This document shows, one piece after another, positions 1 to 11,756 of a stretch of DNA of 64,000 nucleotides. Under the pieces are notes generated by a model. That model was not told the origin of the DNA. It made no database searches and worked only from the letters and a program-made list of their open reading frames with translations. Each line of letters opens with the position of its first letter. The stretch's first letter is position 1. The translations under genes and the position numbers were made by a program. Source of the DNA: Rhizomys pruinosus (Eukaryota > Chordata > Mammalia > Rodentia > Spalacidae); assembly GCA_009823505.1 (NCBI GenBank), contig VZQC01004717.1:186498-250497 (forward strand), read 5' to 3'.

Positions 1-160
1 CCCAACCCCCCCCGCCACACACCCACCCCACACCCACCCCACACCCCCCCCCACCAACCCCACCACACCACCCCCTACGGCACAACCCCCCCACCCCACA
101 CCCCCCCCCCCCACCCCCCCCCCACCCCCACCACCCACCCCACAACCCCCATCCCCACAC
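1..160. repeat. C/A-rich low-complexity block
   Basis: Almost only C and A, with no regular repeat unit. Aligned by position, it replaces the end of a rodent interspersed repeat seen around 12370-12405 in the cleaner copy of the same locus. It looks like the low-quality end of a read or contig, not a biological satellite, but a real C-rich simple repeat cannot be excluded from this window. Confidence 0.7.
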
Positions 161-474
161 AATGGGGACAAGTGGTTTCTACCGTTAATGTCATCCAAGC
201 CATCACAATCTTTAAAAAGTAAGGTATAAAATGTTCAGGAACATCCAACACTGTTTCTCAATGTGTCTAAGGCAGATGAACTACTATTCTGAAACTGGTT
301 TATATTATTGTCTTGCAAAAAAATATAAACGTATTGGTAAATATATACCATAGTAGTCTGTCTCCTTACAAAATATCATGCTCTACAACATACAGATTTT
401 TTGGCATGTAGCATTATGTCTTCTTTTGTGATGTACTCATGTTGATATTTACAGATACGGGTTACAATATTTAA

Positions 475-1240
475 TTGTTAAATGCATTCTCATCATTGAA
501 TAAGAAAAGCAGCATTCACCTAATAAGAGATAATTGTTTTTTCCACATTTGGGGCATTACGAGTAGTACTGTTTTGGATTTCTTGAATCTCATTTCCATA
601 GGTACATTTGACAGACTTTATTCGGGGATCTCACTAGGAAGTAAAACTGCAGAATCCTAAACTCTGAGCATCTTTGGTGTTATTGGGTTGACAAATTGCT
701 TCCAGAGTGATGATGTCAATTCCTGTTTTTACCATCAATTACAAAAATTCGTGTTTCTTCCATCCTCACTAACGTTTGTACAACCAAATATTAATTTTTG
801 CCAAACTGGTATGCAGGTGTCTACTGCTGGTTAGTTTTCAGCTCCCTTATTATGTGGATTGGCAATTATTATTAGGTGATTCTCCTTATACTTGTTTCAT
901 TTGCATTGTAAAGTACCTTTCTCATATTTGTTTCTTTTGAATTTTTTAATCTTCTATTGTAGATATTTTTGTAAACAAAAGATATTGGTAATCATCACCA
1001 ATTCACAATGGCTTAGTTTTTTTTTTTGCTTGTGGTATGAACTCTGTGCTATATGTAATACCAGTGAAATTTAGTCATGTTTTTTGGTTTGGAGTGCTAT
1101 GTCTTTTAGAAAGTTGTTTTTCCCATACCCAGTGCCAAAAGAATCCATACTCCCCTATATTTTTCTTGCACATTGATTCTGCTGTAGGGCTTTTTGGAAA
1201 TGAAAATTTGTATCCAAGACAGTTGACATAATAAAAATAT
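475..1240. other. Non-coding stretch in copy A, no recognised element
   Basis: AT-rich sequence whose short open frames recur in copy B without coding signatures. After about 930 the two copies diverge by small indels. No known repeat or gene was recognised. Confidence 0.5.
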
Positions 1241-1242
1241 GA

Positions 1243-1450
1243 GAGGCAAGTGATGGCTCTAGGTTAAGAAGCACAGGCTGCTCTACAGAGCCATGGTTTG
1301 GTTCCCAGCATCCACATGCACAACTCATCAACTTACTCCAGTTCTAGGGGATCTGAGGCTCTCTTATGACCTCTGTTGGCATTGCACAACATGGGTGCAC
1401 TTACATACATACAGGCAATACACTCATACCCATAACAATAAAATAACAAA
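1243..1450 (+). mobile_element. B2-like SINE (old), copy A
   Basis: tRNA-derived head (rearranged A-box region, then 'ggtttggttcccagcatcc'), a body with 'ctccagttctaggggatc', and an A-rich tail near 1440. It carries several single-base gains and losses relative to its partner at 13497-13705, where the element is closer to a B2 consensus. Confidence 0.8.
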
Positions 1451-1472
1451 AGTAAGTATAAAAAAGAAAAAT

Positions 1473-1562
1473 ATGGAGGCTGGCAGAACAGCTCGGGGTT
1501 AAGAGCACAGTGATCTTGTGCAGAGGACCTGGTTCAATTCCCAGCACCCACATGGTGTCTTG
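1473..1562 (+). mobile_element. B2 SINE head fragment, copy A
   Basis: Only the tRNA-like head is present, up to 'cccagcacccacatggtg'; then unique sequence begins. The partner at 13733-13820 reads cleanly, while this copy has extra bases in the head. Confidence 0.75.
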
Positions 1563-3300
1563 CCTTCCAAACACAGACCTTTATGTGTTCCCTCCTTCTT
1601 AAGCTCTAAAGATATTCCTAACTACCTACTCTCTTCAGTCAATTACAGACTTGAACAGTGTTTGCCCTGAGGTTTTGAACCTCAGTTTTACATAGATATC
1701 TTTAGTTCCCCTCCATCTTTATCTATAGTATGAAAAATTTTCAGTTTACATACTTATTTTCCCGTATCTCCTGTTATTTGCATTATATCATTGCTAATTA
1801 GAAATCTGTGATCAGTACAAATTTCTTCTAAGGAATCTATCATCCCTCTGGCTACTTTGATCATTTTTCAATTGTCTTTGCAGTTTTGCATCTTTCATTT
1901 TAGGGTTTTATATTTACCAGGCTTTTTATTGATTTTGCCTGGAATGTGTTGTTTCTCAAGGGGATGAGTTTACCAGGTCCGGGGAATTATCAAGCATTGT
2001 CTTTATAAATATTTCTCCTTCCCTTTCGAACTTTTTCAGGAATTCCCATTAATTGTTGACTGATGTTTCTAATTCTGTCCTTTATATTTTTAGCACTTCC
2101 TTTTAATATCTGTGCCTGTTTGTGTCTCCAGACCACATGTTCTATATCTGAATGATCCCCTTTGCTTTCTTTTTCAGATGTCATTTAGTTTGCTAGTTCT
2201 TCCATTTTGCTTAGTTACTCTGGTGTCTTCACAGGGGATTAACTGACTACTTCTTTTTTTCTGCTAGGATAAATCCCTCCAAAGACTCTAGGCTCCAGGA
2301 GAGTGGTTTTACTGTTTGCAACACCCTGGTACCAAGATTTGTAATGATTTCTTTGCTTACAAGTTCATAAATAATGTTAAGGGCATATATTATGAGCTCT
2401 TATTTGTCATGGAGTTCTAAATTACTTACTAGTTAGTAGAAGCGAGTAGTAATTAGTTGTTTTCAACCAACTTCAGGTCAGATTCATTTTTTTCTTTCTC
2501 AGTTTTTTTTCTTTCCTTCCTTCTTTTTGTTTCTCATCATTGCTTCTTTGTTTTTGTAATTTATTTTTGTTTGCTTTGATACATTTCGTCACATAATTCC
2601 CGTTCCTTCTCACACCCATAGTCTGTTCTATAACGTCCAAGTTTTCATTTAGCTAAAGTGAATTCATGAATCCAGAGTCAACGTGTTTTTCTAGCTTTTA
2701 TGTTCACTAATGGTTTGTTCTTAGGTTTATCTATATCCCTTAGTTAGGATTCCCCATCTTGTGTTATGGTCGTATCTCCTGTCCTTGCATTGTTATTAGA
2801 TGATAACCTCTACATAATTAAGGTAGCAAGCTCTCCCCGCATAGTCACATAACCAGCCTCACACCTTAGCAGTTTAGTGGAACTCAATATGAACTTACAG
2901 ATTTGGAGGAATTCCATTTTATCTGTTGAAAACTCCGACATGAGTATAAGTAAAGGGAGGCATTTTCCAGCACACATGAACTTTTTAATTCATGAATGAT
3001 CTTACAACTTTAGTCTATTTTCTTCTTAGATCCAGTGTTTTCAATGACTCTTCACTCCACTTTGATTTTCCATCCATATCATGTGAATGCATCTACCCAT
3101 GTTAGGATTACAAATGATTGTCATATTGCCAGGTCCAAAGGACATGGCTTTGTCACTTTACTCACATTTTAAGCATTCTTAACAATCTAGCTACCTTTTC
3201 ACTCTCAGTGTGTCCTGCTCTATCTAGCTTTGTGGTTTAAATCAGTTCTTCCTCTGTGCCTTCTGTGTATCACCTCTCCTCTGCCCAGCTCAGTAGTGAG
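1563..3300. other. Non-coding stretch in copy A
   Basis: No recognised element. Nearly identical to 13821-15470, except that 2341-2690 is 100 bases longer than the matching part of copy B. Confidence 0.5.
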
Positions 3301-3472
3301 CATTTCTTTTTTTTTAACTTTTTCGTTATTTTTTAAGACTTAAATAAGATGAGCGTGGGATTGACAAACATTCCCAACTCTTCACCCTCTCCCCCCACTC
3401 TTTTCCCATGCCTCCCTCCTCACTCGCAATTTGGCGGGAGCCTGAGCGGCATGACACACATGAAATGACAAA

Positions 3473-3518
3473 ACACACACACACACATGCACACAACAGC
3501 ACAACACAACACACACAC
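3473..3518. repeat. (CA)n microsatellite, copy A
   Basis: Short broken CA run with interrupting bases. Copy B has a much longer and purer run at 15604-15676. Confidence 0.85.
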
Positions 3519-3919
3519 ATCACAAATGCTACTGGAGTTGCAAGAGGAAGGCTCCAGGGTGTGGGGCGGACCACCTGAGATGGGGAAAACGAATCCCAAG
3601 CTCTCCACTAAAAGATGGGACTGGAAAATTTGCTGCCAGCCAACTGGGCAGGTCAAACTGGTGTTGTCAGAATATAGGTTTGCGCAGACTACCATAGTGT
3701 GAGATTTCAGGAGGACAGCTGCCTGTATACAGAAACTGCGAGCAGCTAGGGCATCCGATCCCGACTTTTTATAGATCTTTCCTCCGCATCTGTACCACCA
3801 TGCTTTATCGTCATGCATTTTCATTCTCAGATGAAAATCCATGCACTGTGAGATCAATCATCTCATTCATTCCCATTGCTTTACAACCACCTCATATGTG
3901 AAACAGGGGCAAAAAATCC

Positions 3920-4585
3920 TTCAAAGAAGGGACGCATACTCTCAAGCAAGTGATGCTGCAAACTGGATCACCATTTGTAGAAAACAAAAGTAAACCCCTA
4001 CTTCCTCACCTTGTACAAAAACAAATCCAAATGGAATGAAGAAATCTCAAGGGTGAAACCCGAACCCTGAGGGTAAGAGAAGAAAAAGAGTTGGCACAAC
4101 AAACCTACAAGAACATAGTAGAGGAAAAAGTGACTTTCTAAATCAGACAGCAGCTGCACATGGAAATAAGGTCAACAGTCTACAAATGGGATCTCATCAA
4201 AATCAAAAGCTTCAAAACTTCTGTTCTGTGAAAGAAACAATCAGGAAGTGGAAGAGAAAACCCACAGAGTGGGAGGAAATCTTCAACAGTGATTCAGCTG
4301 ACAGAGCATTAACAACATCAAGAATATACAACTTACTCAAAAAACAAAGAAGAAAACAAATGACCTACTCAAAGAATGGAGTAAAGAGGCTGAACAGAGA
4401 CTTCACCAGTGAGGAATTAAATAAAGATGGCTGAGAAAAATGTTAAAAACGTGTTCAATATCATTAATATTAAGGAATGCAAACAAAACCACTTCGATAT
4501 CATCTCACGCTGATAAGGCTGGCTAAAATCAAGAAAACAAAAGACACCAAAATGCTGGAGAAGTTGTGAGGAAAAGGGAATAGTC
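3920..4585 (+). mobile_element. L1 ORF2 fragment, copy A
   Basis: Plus-strand remnant of the C-terminal part of L1 ORF2. It matches the part of the intact L1 (read on the minus strand) that encodes the region around residues 1000-1130, e.g. 'FLNQTAAAQ' and 'EWEEIF'. It is frameshifted many times, with no poly(A) end. Copy B equivalent is at 16083-16731. Confidence 0.85.
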
Positions 4586-4589
4586 TAAA

Positions 4590-5035
4590 TTGAACTGAGA
4601 AACAATGTCTGGAATACACAAAAAATCAATAAAAGCATTATAAAAACCTACATAATAATTGTTGACACATGTCATTTAATGTATGGTTTTTCCTTTTTTG
4701 CCTTCCAGTTTGCTTGTCCCTTTAACTCTGGCTTTCATGAAGAAGAAACAACATTGTTTGTTGCAAGAGGGGTAATTTAATAGTTTATTCTACAATGACT
4801 TAGTTTAGTTTGCAATAATGATGTCACATGAAAAGAGAAAGACATTAAACTAAAAATGAAGGACAAAAGTATGTGGGCCACTGGTCAGTGCAGAAAGGTA
4901 GAGACAGGAGATGCCCTGACATAGTTGTTGATTATAGACTTAAATTTTGTGAATGTCCTTCATGAATGAAGGAGAATGGTTTCAGTTCTCTTAGTACAAC
5001 AGGTACTTTTCCCTGGTGTATTTTTTATTTTATTT
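4590..5035. other. Non-coding stretch in copy A
   Basis: AT-rich sequence, indel-divergent from 16735-17145. Nothing recognised. Confidence 0.4.
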
Positions 5036-5039
5036 AATT

Positions 5040-5186
5040 ATTTGGACTTTTTGATACGGGTCCCCTGTAGCCCCAGCTGTTCTGGAACTCATTATGTAGT
5101 TTAGGCTGGCTTTGAACTCATGTTGATTCACCTGCCTCTGCCTCCCGATGTTTAGATGAAAGCCGTGGCCACCACACCCGGCCCCC
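5040..5186 (-). mobile_element. B1 SINE, copy A
   Basis: Reverse-complement B1 ('cctgcctctgcctcccgatg', then 'ccaccacacccggcc'). It holds about 10 more bases than the copy B element, near the 'tttgaactca' segment normally found in B1. Confidence 0.85.
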
Positions 5187-5660
5187 TGTGTTATTTTAAT
5201 TTAGTCCTCACACAATTGTTCATGATAGATGTTACTTTAATTTGTAGGCATTCATAATTTGAACAAGGTATGTAAAGACAACAGCAAGAAGGTCCAGGCT
5301 TGAATCTAGTTTTCCTGAAAAGTACTCTTCCCACAAAGCACCACTTTCTTCTAAAAAAAAAAAAAAAAATCATTAAAGGTAGGTGTCATGAAAGAGCTGG
5401 AAATTGGAAACACATGACATTTTCTGATCATCTCCTCAGGCACCTACATAGCTAGCATGTTTACTAGCAGAACATAAGGTAGAGCACAGAGCAAGCCATG
5501 AAAGGAACATTTTATATAAATAATATAATAATTTATAATATAAGGTTAAATAGTTCAGTTTTCTTGACCAAAATTATCCTATTTTTATTACTAATTTCAT
5601 GTTTTCCTAGTTTTTAATATTGTTCATTTTATAGATACATAGATTATTGAAATAATCAAA

Positions 5661-5687
5661 GAGCTCCTTTTTCTTACAAAGGAGCTC
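5661..5687. other. 10-bp stem hairpin, copy A
   Basis: GAGCTCCTTT, a 7-base loop, then AAAGGAGCTC: a perfect inverted repeat. Directly upstream is a second small one (GATTATT-GA-AATAATC). Identical in copy B at 17759-17785. Confidence 0.6.
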
Positions 5688-6353
5688 AGAAGTTTCAAAA
5701 TTGTGTGAAGCAAAGCCTTTGAGCTTGAGCTGAAATGGACAGGAGAAATAGCTCAAGTCCACTTTGTAATTAAAAAAAAATTAACGTAGAGACCACACAT
5801 TGAGCTTAGGGAGGAGATTTTATTTTAAGCAAAATGGGTAACTTACTTTAACATATGTGACCCGTATTCATTATTTCTCTTTAATACGTGGGGTGGAGGC
5901 AACCAAAAATTTTCATTCGAAATTAATGGCTGGAATGATTGCACACCCTTGCAAATCACTGCCTTCTCATTCATAAGCTTATCCTCCGGATTCTGAATTA
6001 GCAAAACTTCCTGTTTCCGACATTTTACTCCTTATACATTTTGGAGGAGTTGAATCTTTCAGTGTCTTAGACTGGTCACATATAGGGACATTGTGAAGGA
6101 AGCCAGTCTGCCCTGTCCCAACACACATAGCTCCCAACTCCGACAGTTGTAGGCTCCCATGCTCAGGGTCTCCAGCAGTTTCTGTCTGCCTCTGACAGTT
6201 CTTGTTTACATCTATTGTCCCGGTAAGAAATAGCATTAAATACAAACCCTTTTTAGGCTCAAAATTTTCCTAGTTAACTAGGACGTCATTTTGTTTGGAA
6301 ACCCTTATCTACCATTTTAGACCTTCTAACATAGTACCTCGTAAGAAAAAATA

Positions 6354-6355
<2 letters not shown>

Positions 6356-6421
<66 letters not shown>
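6356..6421. repeat. Poly(T) run of 66
   Basis: 66 consecutive T. The same site in copy B (18456-18463) has only 8 T with identical flanks. Probably a consensus or polymerase artefact. Confidence 0.9.
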
Positions 6422-6734
6422 CTGAGAAAGAAGCTGCCAGATAATCCCAGAAGCAAAGATGATTCTTCTTATTCTTGAATAGATGAATAAACTCTGGTGA
6501 ATAAATATGGGGGGTAAAGGGGTCCACGCTCCTGGAGGACAAGTAGACTCCTTATAGCTTGTCCAGGACAAACCCCTTTGCTGTTCAGTAGCCAGAACTG
6601 GTGATCAAGAACACAGAGAGAGTTTGTATAAATGCCAAAAGTTCTTCTACGGAAAAGAGATTAATATTCTGACCTTGTTGTCAGATTTTTTATGTTTCAG
6701 AGTATTATACTCCTCTCAGTGTTAAAAATGGTTT

Positions 6735-6960
6735 TTTTAGGGGGCGGGAACGATGGTTCTAGTCAGTGGCACATGCTTTTCTCTTGCAAAGGGCAGGTCG
6801 TTTCCCTGCCACCTACATGGTAACTAACATTAGTTTACAGATAACCTCCAATGCTGGGGTCCTGGGACCTTCTTTGACTCTTGGACACACAGTTGCACTA
6901 CATACATGCAAGCAAACCGCATTCGCATACAATTGTTTGAATGTAGGAAATTATTTAGTT
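6735..6960 (+). mobile_element. B2 SINE (old), copy A
   Basis: Degraded tRNA-like head followed by the B2 body ('gctggggtcctgggacc') and tail. Indel-rich compared with 18773-18975. Confidence 0.7.
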
Positions 6961-7179
6961 GAGTTTGTGATATCAGGAAAGGAAGCAAAGGAACCTCAGA
7001 GAGTTATGGAAGAGAGGGGAGAAAGAAACAGAACACCTGAACAATCCAGCTGTTAATGAGGGGCATGGAAGAACTCTTGACACAAAATCTAGAATCAAGT
7101 GAAAACCTTGAAGTTCATGAGGGAGGAAAGAGTTGCCAAGTCATCATATAATGTTGACACTTAAAAAATAATCAAACTG

Positions 7180-7430
7180 AGTACTGGAGAGAAAGATGGC
7201 TCATCGGGTAAGATCACCGACTGCGTCTTGTAGAGGACCAGGCTTTGATTCCCAGCCCCCACAAAGCACCTAACAACCATCCATAACTCCATAACTCCAT
7301 AACTCCCAGTTCCCAGGGGATCCAGCACCCTCATCGTCATCTCCTCAGAGGGCATTGCACAAACAAGTACACCTACGGTACATTCAGGTAATAATGCACG
7401 CATAACGTAAAATAAAAATAAAGAAAAACA
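7180..7430 (+). mobile_element. B2 SINE, copy A
   Basis: Head with 'gatggctcatcgggtaagat', a body with a short 'ctccataa' triplication, and an A-rich tail. Partner at 19190-19425 has two such units. Confidence 0.8.
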
Positions 7431-7496
7431 TTTTTTGAAAAATTGATACTGGAACTGAAATGCCAGACTGTGAAGTAGTACTAAATGGAAAACCTG

Positions 7497-7768
7497 CTGT
7501 CTAGAGAGATGGCCTATTGGTTAGGAGCACCGACGCTCGTGCAGAGGACCTGGGTTCATCCCAGCCCCACATGGACAGCTAAGAACCATCTGTAAAAAAA
7601 AAAAAAAAAAAAATCTCCAGTTCCAGGGGACCGAGACCCTCTTCTGACCTCCGCGGCATTGTAAACTACCTGTTAAATAGATTAGCATGTGGATGCAAAC
7701 GGGAGCCTATAACGTGCAGACATTACACTCAGACACATACAAAATAAATAATAAAATTAAAAAAAAAG
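7497..7768 (+). mobile_element. B2 SINE, copy A
   Basis: Head 'agagagatggcctattggtt' and body end 'cttctgacctccgcggc', interrupted by a 19-A run near 7593-7612 that is absent from the partner at 19484-19731. This supports base-calling or assembly noise in copy A. Confidence 0.8.
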
Positions 7769-7892
7769 GTTAAATAGGCAGCATGGGCTTTCAGCAGCCT
7801 AAAATCAAGAGCAGACTAGAAGGGAAGCCCACTAGTGAATTGATAATAAACTCTGCTTCTCTCCTGACCTAGTATTTGGAAGTGAATGCCTA

Positions 7893-7893
7893 N
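7893..7893. other. Assembly gap, single N
   Basis: One ambiguous base. To its left, sequence matches 19800-19857 exactly; to its right, sequence starts in the middle of a B1. In copy B the sequence continues into unrelated DNA at this point, so the N marks a contig join. Confidence 0.9.
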
Positions 7894-7990
7894 CAAGGCC
7901 AGCCTGGTCTATAGAGCGAATTCCAGGACAGCTGGGGCTATAGGGAGACCCTGTCTCGAAAAGACCAAAAAATAAAAAATAAAATAAAAT
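7894..7990 (+). mobile_element. B1 SINE, 5' half missing
   Basis: Starts at 'caaggccagcctggtcta' and runs through the B1 3' half to 'gaccctgtctcgaaaa' and an AAAAT-rich tail. The 5' half is absent because the element abuts the N, so the truncation is most likely due to the assembly join. Confidence 0.9.
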
Positions 7991-8004
7991 GAAGATTCCA
8001 ATGG

Positions 8005-8150
8005 TTGTGGTGGCGCATGCCTTTAATCCCAGCACTCAGGAGACAGATGCAGGTAGAAATCTGTGAGTTTTAGGTCAGCCTGTCTACATAGTGAGTTCTA
8101 GGATAGCTGGGACTACAGGGAAACCCTGTCTCAACCTCTCACCCCCCCCC
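8005..8150 (+). mobile_element. B1 SINE
   Basis: Near-complete B1: 'ggtggcgcatgcctttaatc', 'cccagcactcaggag', then 'gggaaaccctgtctcaa' and a C-rich end. Several substitutions suggest moderate age. Confidence 0.9.
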
Positions 8151-8569
8151 AAAATGGATTCCACCTCAGGTGCAGTTTCTGTTAGGTGGGATTTGCAGAT
8201 AAACATCCTTCTCTGCTCCAGAGGGGATTTACATAGAGTCCCTTAATTGGGAGGGAGTTTTGGAACAGAAAATAATCTCTAGGGTGCTGTTCAGCTCTTT
8301 AGATTATGTAATTGTGTTGGGAGGGAAGTGATTTGTTCTAGTAGAACGTTTACATTCTCAGCAGATGCACCAGAGTCTGGAAGTATTAGCTGCCACACAT
8401 TGTGGGAAAGTGAAATTCACACTTAATAGGACATTCACCCAGTTTTTTAATGAGTACCAATGGCTTTAATCAAAAGAAAATTGTTTATAGAATATTAACA
8501 TAGTAAAATAATGTTAGTATAAACAGGACTTTCATTTATAAATTTAATGAGCCAGTATCAAGAAACACA

Positions 8570-8762
8570 CAGGTCTCTCTGCTTCCTGTGCTCTTTTCGA
8601 GATGTGACCCTAGGTTTACTGCTCCAGATCTGCCACGCCTCCTGCCACAGTGGACTCTAATTCCCTGGAACTGCCAGTCGTAAGCTCAAATAAACTCTTC
8701 CTTTTATAAGTTCCTTGGTCATGGTGCTTTATCACAGCAACAGAAAAGTGACTAATACACCT
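8570..8762 (+). mobile_element. MaLR-type LTR 3' end
   Basis: 'aaataaactcttccttttat', then 'tcatggtgctttatcacagc' and 'aaagtgactaata' match the polyadenylation and 3' terminal region of MaLR (MT/ORR1/THE-like) LTRs. The 5' boundary is not clear. Confidence 0.7.
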
Positions 8763-9143
8763 AGCAATATACTACAAAAATCAGTGGTTCAACTAACAAA
8801 AATCTGGTTTGACTATTCACCCTAGCAACACTTTAGCCCAAGCCAAATCATCAGGTAGGCCTTGAATAAACATTATTTCAGATAATCTTTGAGATAAAAT
8901 AACACAATTATTTCATGTTATTATCATATCTCAAAAAAGCATATACTACATAGTGACACAACTAGAAACACTCCACATTAAACTTTGATCAGTCAGGGTG
9001 ACACTCCACTTACAAAGGGTACCATCTTCTGTGAATAGTCATGAAGTATAAAGACTTGATTTCCTTGTCAGTGGTGGAAAACAAACTCAGAAATAAAGGA
9101 AATGACAGTGATAGGGAATTATTAACAAGGAGTAAAACATCTT

Positions 9144-9889
9144 TTTTTCAAACCAATTTTTATTGAAGTTTTGTGCATTTCATACAAGATTTCTTAATCA
9201 AATTTAGAGCCATTCCCCTTCCTTGCCCCCGATCCCACCAGAGCTCAAACATTCTGCCATACATGTCTTTCATATTTTTCTCAGTCTTTTTTAAATTTTT
9301 CCAATGCAGAAGTGTACTATTTTCTGCAGAAGTTTACTGTTTCATTCAGTTCTTTGACCCAGTCTTTTGTTGTTGGTGGTGGTGGTGGTGGTCCTTCCAA
9401 TTTGTATCATTCCAAAATATCTACATATACACATCACACATATACCAAAATTATGATGTGTGAAAGCAAACTATAGGTTAATTCTAAAGCATGTTTAGGG
9501 ATTCACATTTTGACAGTAGAGTTGTATGCAGTTAAAGAAAAAATATTGCTTTGCATTCCTATATTACATAGCAAGTTGATGAGTAACATCATGTATTATG
9601 TTTACTAAAGAAGACAGAAAAAATTGTTCAGTTTGCCTTACAAATAGAGATTTGGTGGTAGGGTCCACAAATGAGAGACACCATATGTTGTTTGTTTTTC
9701 TGGGACTGTGTTACTTCACTTAGTATAATGGCTTCTAGTTCCACCCATTTACTTGCAAAGTTCAGGATGTCATCTTTCTTTAGAAAAGCATAGAACTCCA
9801 TTGTTTAGATATACCACATTTTCTTTATCCACTCTTTGGTTGAGGGTCAATTGGGTTGCTTCCAGCTCTTCACTATTGTGAAGAGAGCT
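9144..9889 (-). mobile_element. 5'-truncated L1 with 19-bp TSD
   Basis: L1 3'UTR and the last part of ORF2 in reverse orientation ('ctgggactgtgttacttcac'; 'agaactccattgtttagata'). The flanking repeat ACAAGGAGTAAAAYATCTT occurs at 9125-9143 and 9890-9908 with one mismatch. A TGG-repeat at 9370-9397 replaces the GTT-repeat seen in the L1 at 37441-37470. Confidence 0.92.
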
Positions 9890-9909
9890 ACAAGGAGTAA
9901 AATATCTTA

Positions 9910-10620
9910 TCAGTATGGTATGTGAAACTACTAATAATTATATTTACAGCATAATAATACATTCTCAATTATGTAATGTTTTGTTCATACATTTATAGCA
10001 TGGAAAAAAGATGCAAAATTTTTCATATCGTCTTTATATTATGAGAAGCTTTTATTTTCTGAACTTTAAAATTTCCCCAAATTTCTAGATTACATTACTT
10101 ATATGATCTCTAAACAGGATTCATGAAGTTCTAAAGAAAAAATAATTTTGCTTATTGCAGGATTTTCAAATGTAAAGTGAAACAAAGATATAATTTTAAA
10201 TCAACCACCTCCTCATAACTCAAGACTACACCATCTCATTTATTTTTCCTATGCCTCATAGATATTTTCTTATGGCTCATTCATTTCCTGCTAACACAGG
10301 CGTCAGAGCTTTCCTAACTTAAGTAGGAGAAACCCTTCATGTGACGAAGTCCATTATACCAAACTGAAGCCGACTTCAGTGAGAACTGACAGATTAGGAA
10401 ACCCAACTCCCTCTCCTGTAGTCACTCAGCTAGATATGCATTCTTTGAGAGTATTGTTTTTGCCCTTGGACCCAATTTCATCTAAAAAAAAAAAAGAAAA
10501 AAGAAAAAAGAAAAAAAATTCTCAGTGATTTTTTTTTGTTTTTACTTTTGTACCTTTTATTACCCAAAAAATAAAAATAAATTAATAATAAGTAAATAAA
10601 TAAATACCAGACCAAGCAAT
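9910..10620. other. Non-coding stretch with A-rich tracts
   Basis: AT-rich sequence with simple A-rich runs at 10482-10520 and 10567-10607. No element or exon recognised. Confidence 0.5.
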
Positions 10621-10624
10621 GCCA

Positions 10625-11435
10625 AGGTTCTCTCTTTTAAGGGTAGAGGAAGATTGCCCCATATGATGAAATCTTAGACAGCCTGCCCATGAAGTTGTCC
10701 TAAGAAAGGCATGAGCTTGGGAGCTGACAACAAGTCTCATTCAGGAAAGAACAGTCTCCATTTTTGCTGCACTCTGGCCAGAACAACATATGGCTGCCCA
10801 GCTGACAAATAGAATCTTTTCCTCTTTTTTCCCATTTCACATGCACATTTCATTTGCAGAATATTAAAACTTCACACAAAGTGCCTGTTAACCCCTTGGT
10901 ACCAGAGCATCCCTCATCAGCAATGAGCTAGTTCCCAGGATCTTCGTTCCCAGCTGTGGGACAATCAAGGGCAGAAGGACAACCAGTGGTCAGAGGGCAT
11001 TGCGGTCTTCCCTGCCTCTGCCAGGAAGGACCAACTCTCAGAGTTTCCAGGCAGTGTTATCTTTATGATGGGAAATTGTATAGCTTCCTTGCTTCAAGAT
11101 AAACTGCCTGTTACCCTGCATCCCAGAGCCTTTTGTCTCCCAAGGCAGAGTTATTTTCTAAAGCAACTATCTTTACAGTTTGAAGTCCAGGGGACTCGAA
11201 TCCAGCCCACCTCACATTCTACAACACCCTGTCCAAAAGGAAGAAAGGATATCCCCTGTCCCAAAGGAAGAAAGCCTGCACACATGATATAAGTATAAAA
11301 GGCAACCCTGCTACATTCCCCCCTTCCCTACCTGTAAGCCTTGGTTTCAGGCTTTCTGTAGATCAGGGGCCTGCTCCAGTCAGGAGGATCCTTCCGCAGA
11401 ACCCAAGAGTCGAAAAAAACTTTCAACAAGATGTA
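10625..11435 (+). mobile_element. Possible solo LTR with TATA box
   Basis: A GC-richer block than its surroundings, with a core-promoter-like TATAAGTATAAAAGG at 11288-11302 and downstream pyrimidine-rich sequence, as in rodent ERV LTRs. It holds a near-perfect tandem pair of about 26 bp (11226-11277, 'ccctgtccaaaaggaagaaa'). I could not find paired terminal TG/CA ends or a TSD, so the LTR call and both boundaries are tentative. Confidence 0.4.
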
Positions 11436-11536
11436 TCTAGCTATTTATAGCCCCATGTATCATTTTCTACTTTTATTTCATTCACTCTCTTTTATTTAGT
11501 TTTCTGTTTCAGAAATTGCCTAGCATAAAATGAGAA

Positions 11537-11602
11537 TATAGATAGATGATAGATTTAGGTAGATAGATAGATAATAGATGACAGATAGATAGATGATAGA
11601 TA
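11537..11602. repeat. (GATA)n microsatellite, imperfect
   Basis: Interrupted GATA/GATG units. Confidence 0.9.
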
Positions 11603-11756
11603 AAATAAGCTTGAAGGAAATTAAAATGCACAGAACACATAGAAAATAATATATGGCATAGATATATGCCCATGGATTCATTCACCTTTGAGGTTAAGCA
11701 GCTGGTATTATTTTTCCATCTTTGCATTAAACAACCTCTCTTCTTATTTACATTAC

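Larger units (their letters stand above)
162..7892 (+). repeat. Large direct duplication, copy A (noisier)
   Basis: Colinear with 12405-19857 on the same strand; clear identity starts near 201 (matching 12463). Long stretches are identical (about 201-900, 1560-2340, 5190-5380, 5640-6350), separated by patches with many small insertions, mainly inside SINEs, the L1 fragment and homopolymers. The coordinate offset falls from 12262 at the start to 11965 at the end, so copy A is about 297 bases longer. The copy stops exactly at the single N at 7893. It is probably an unpolished overlapping contig, not a true segmental duplication. Confidence 0.9.
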
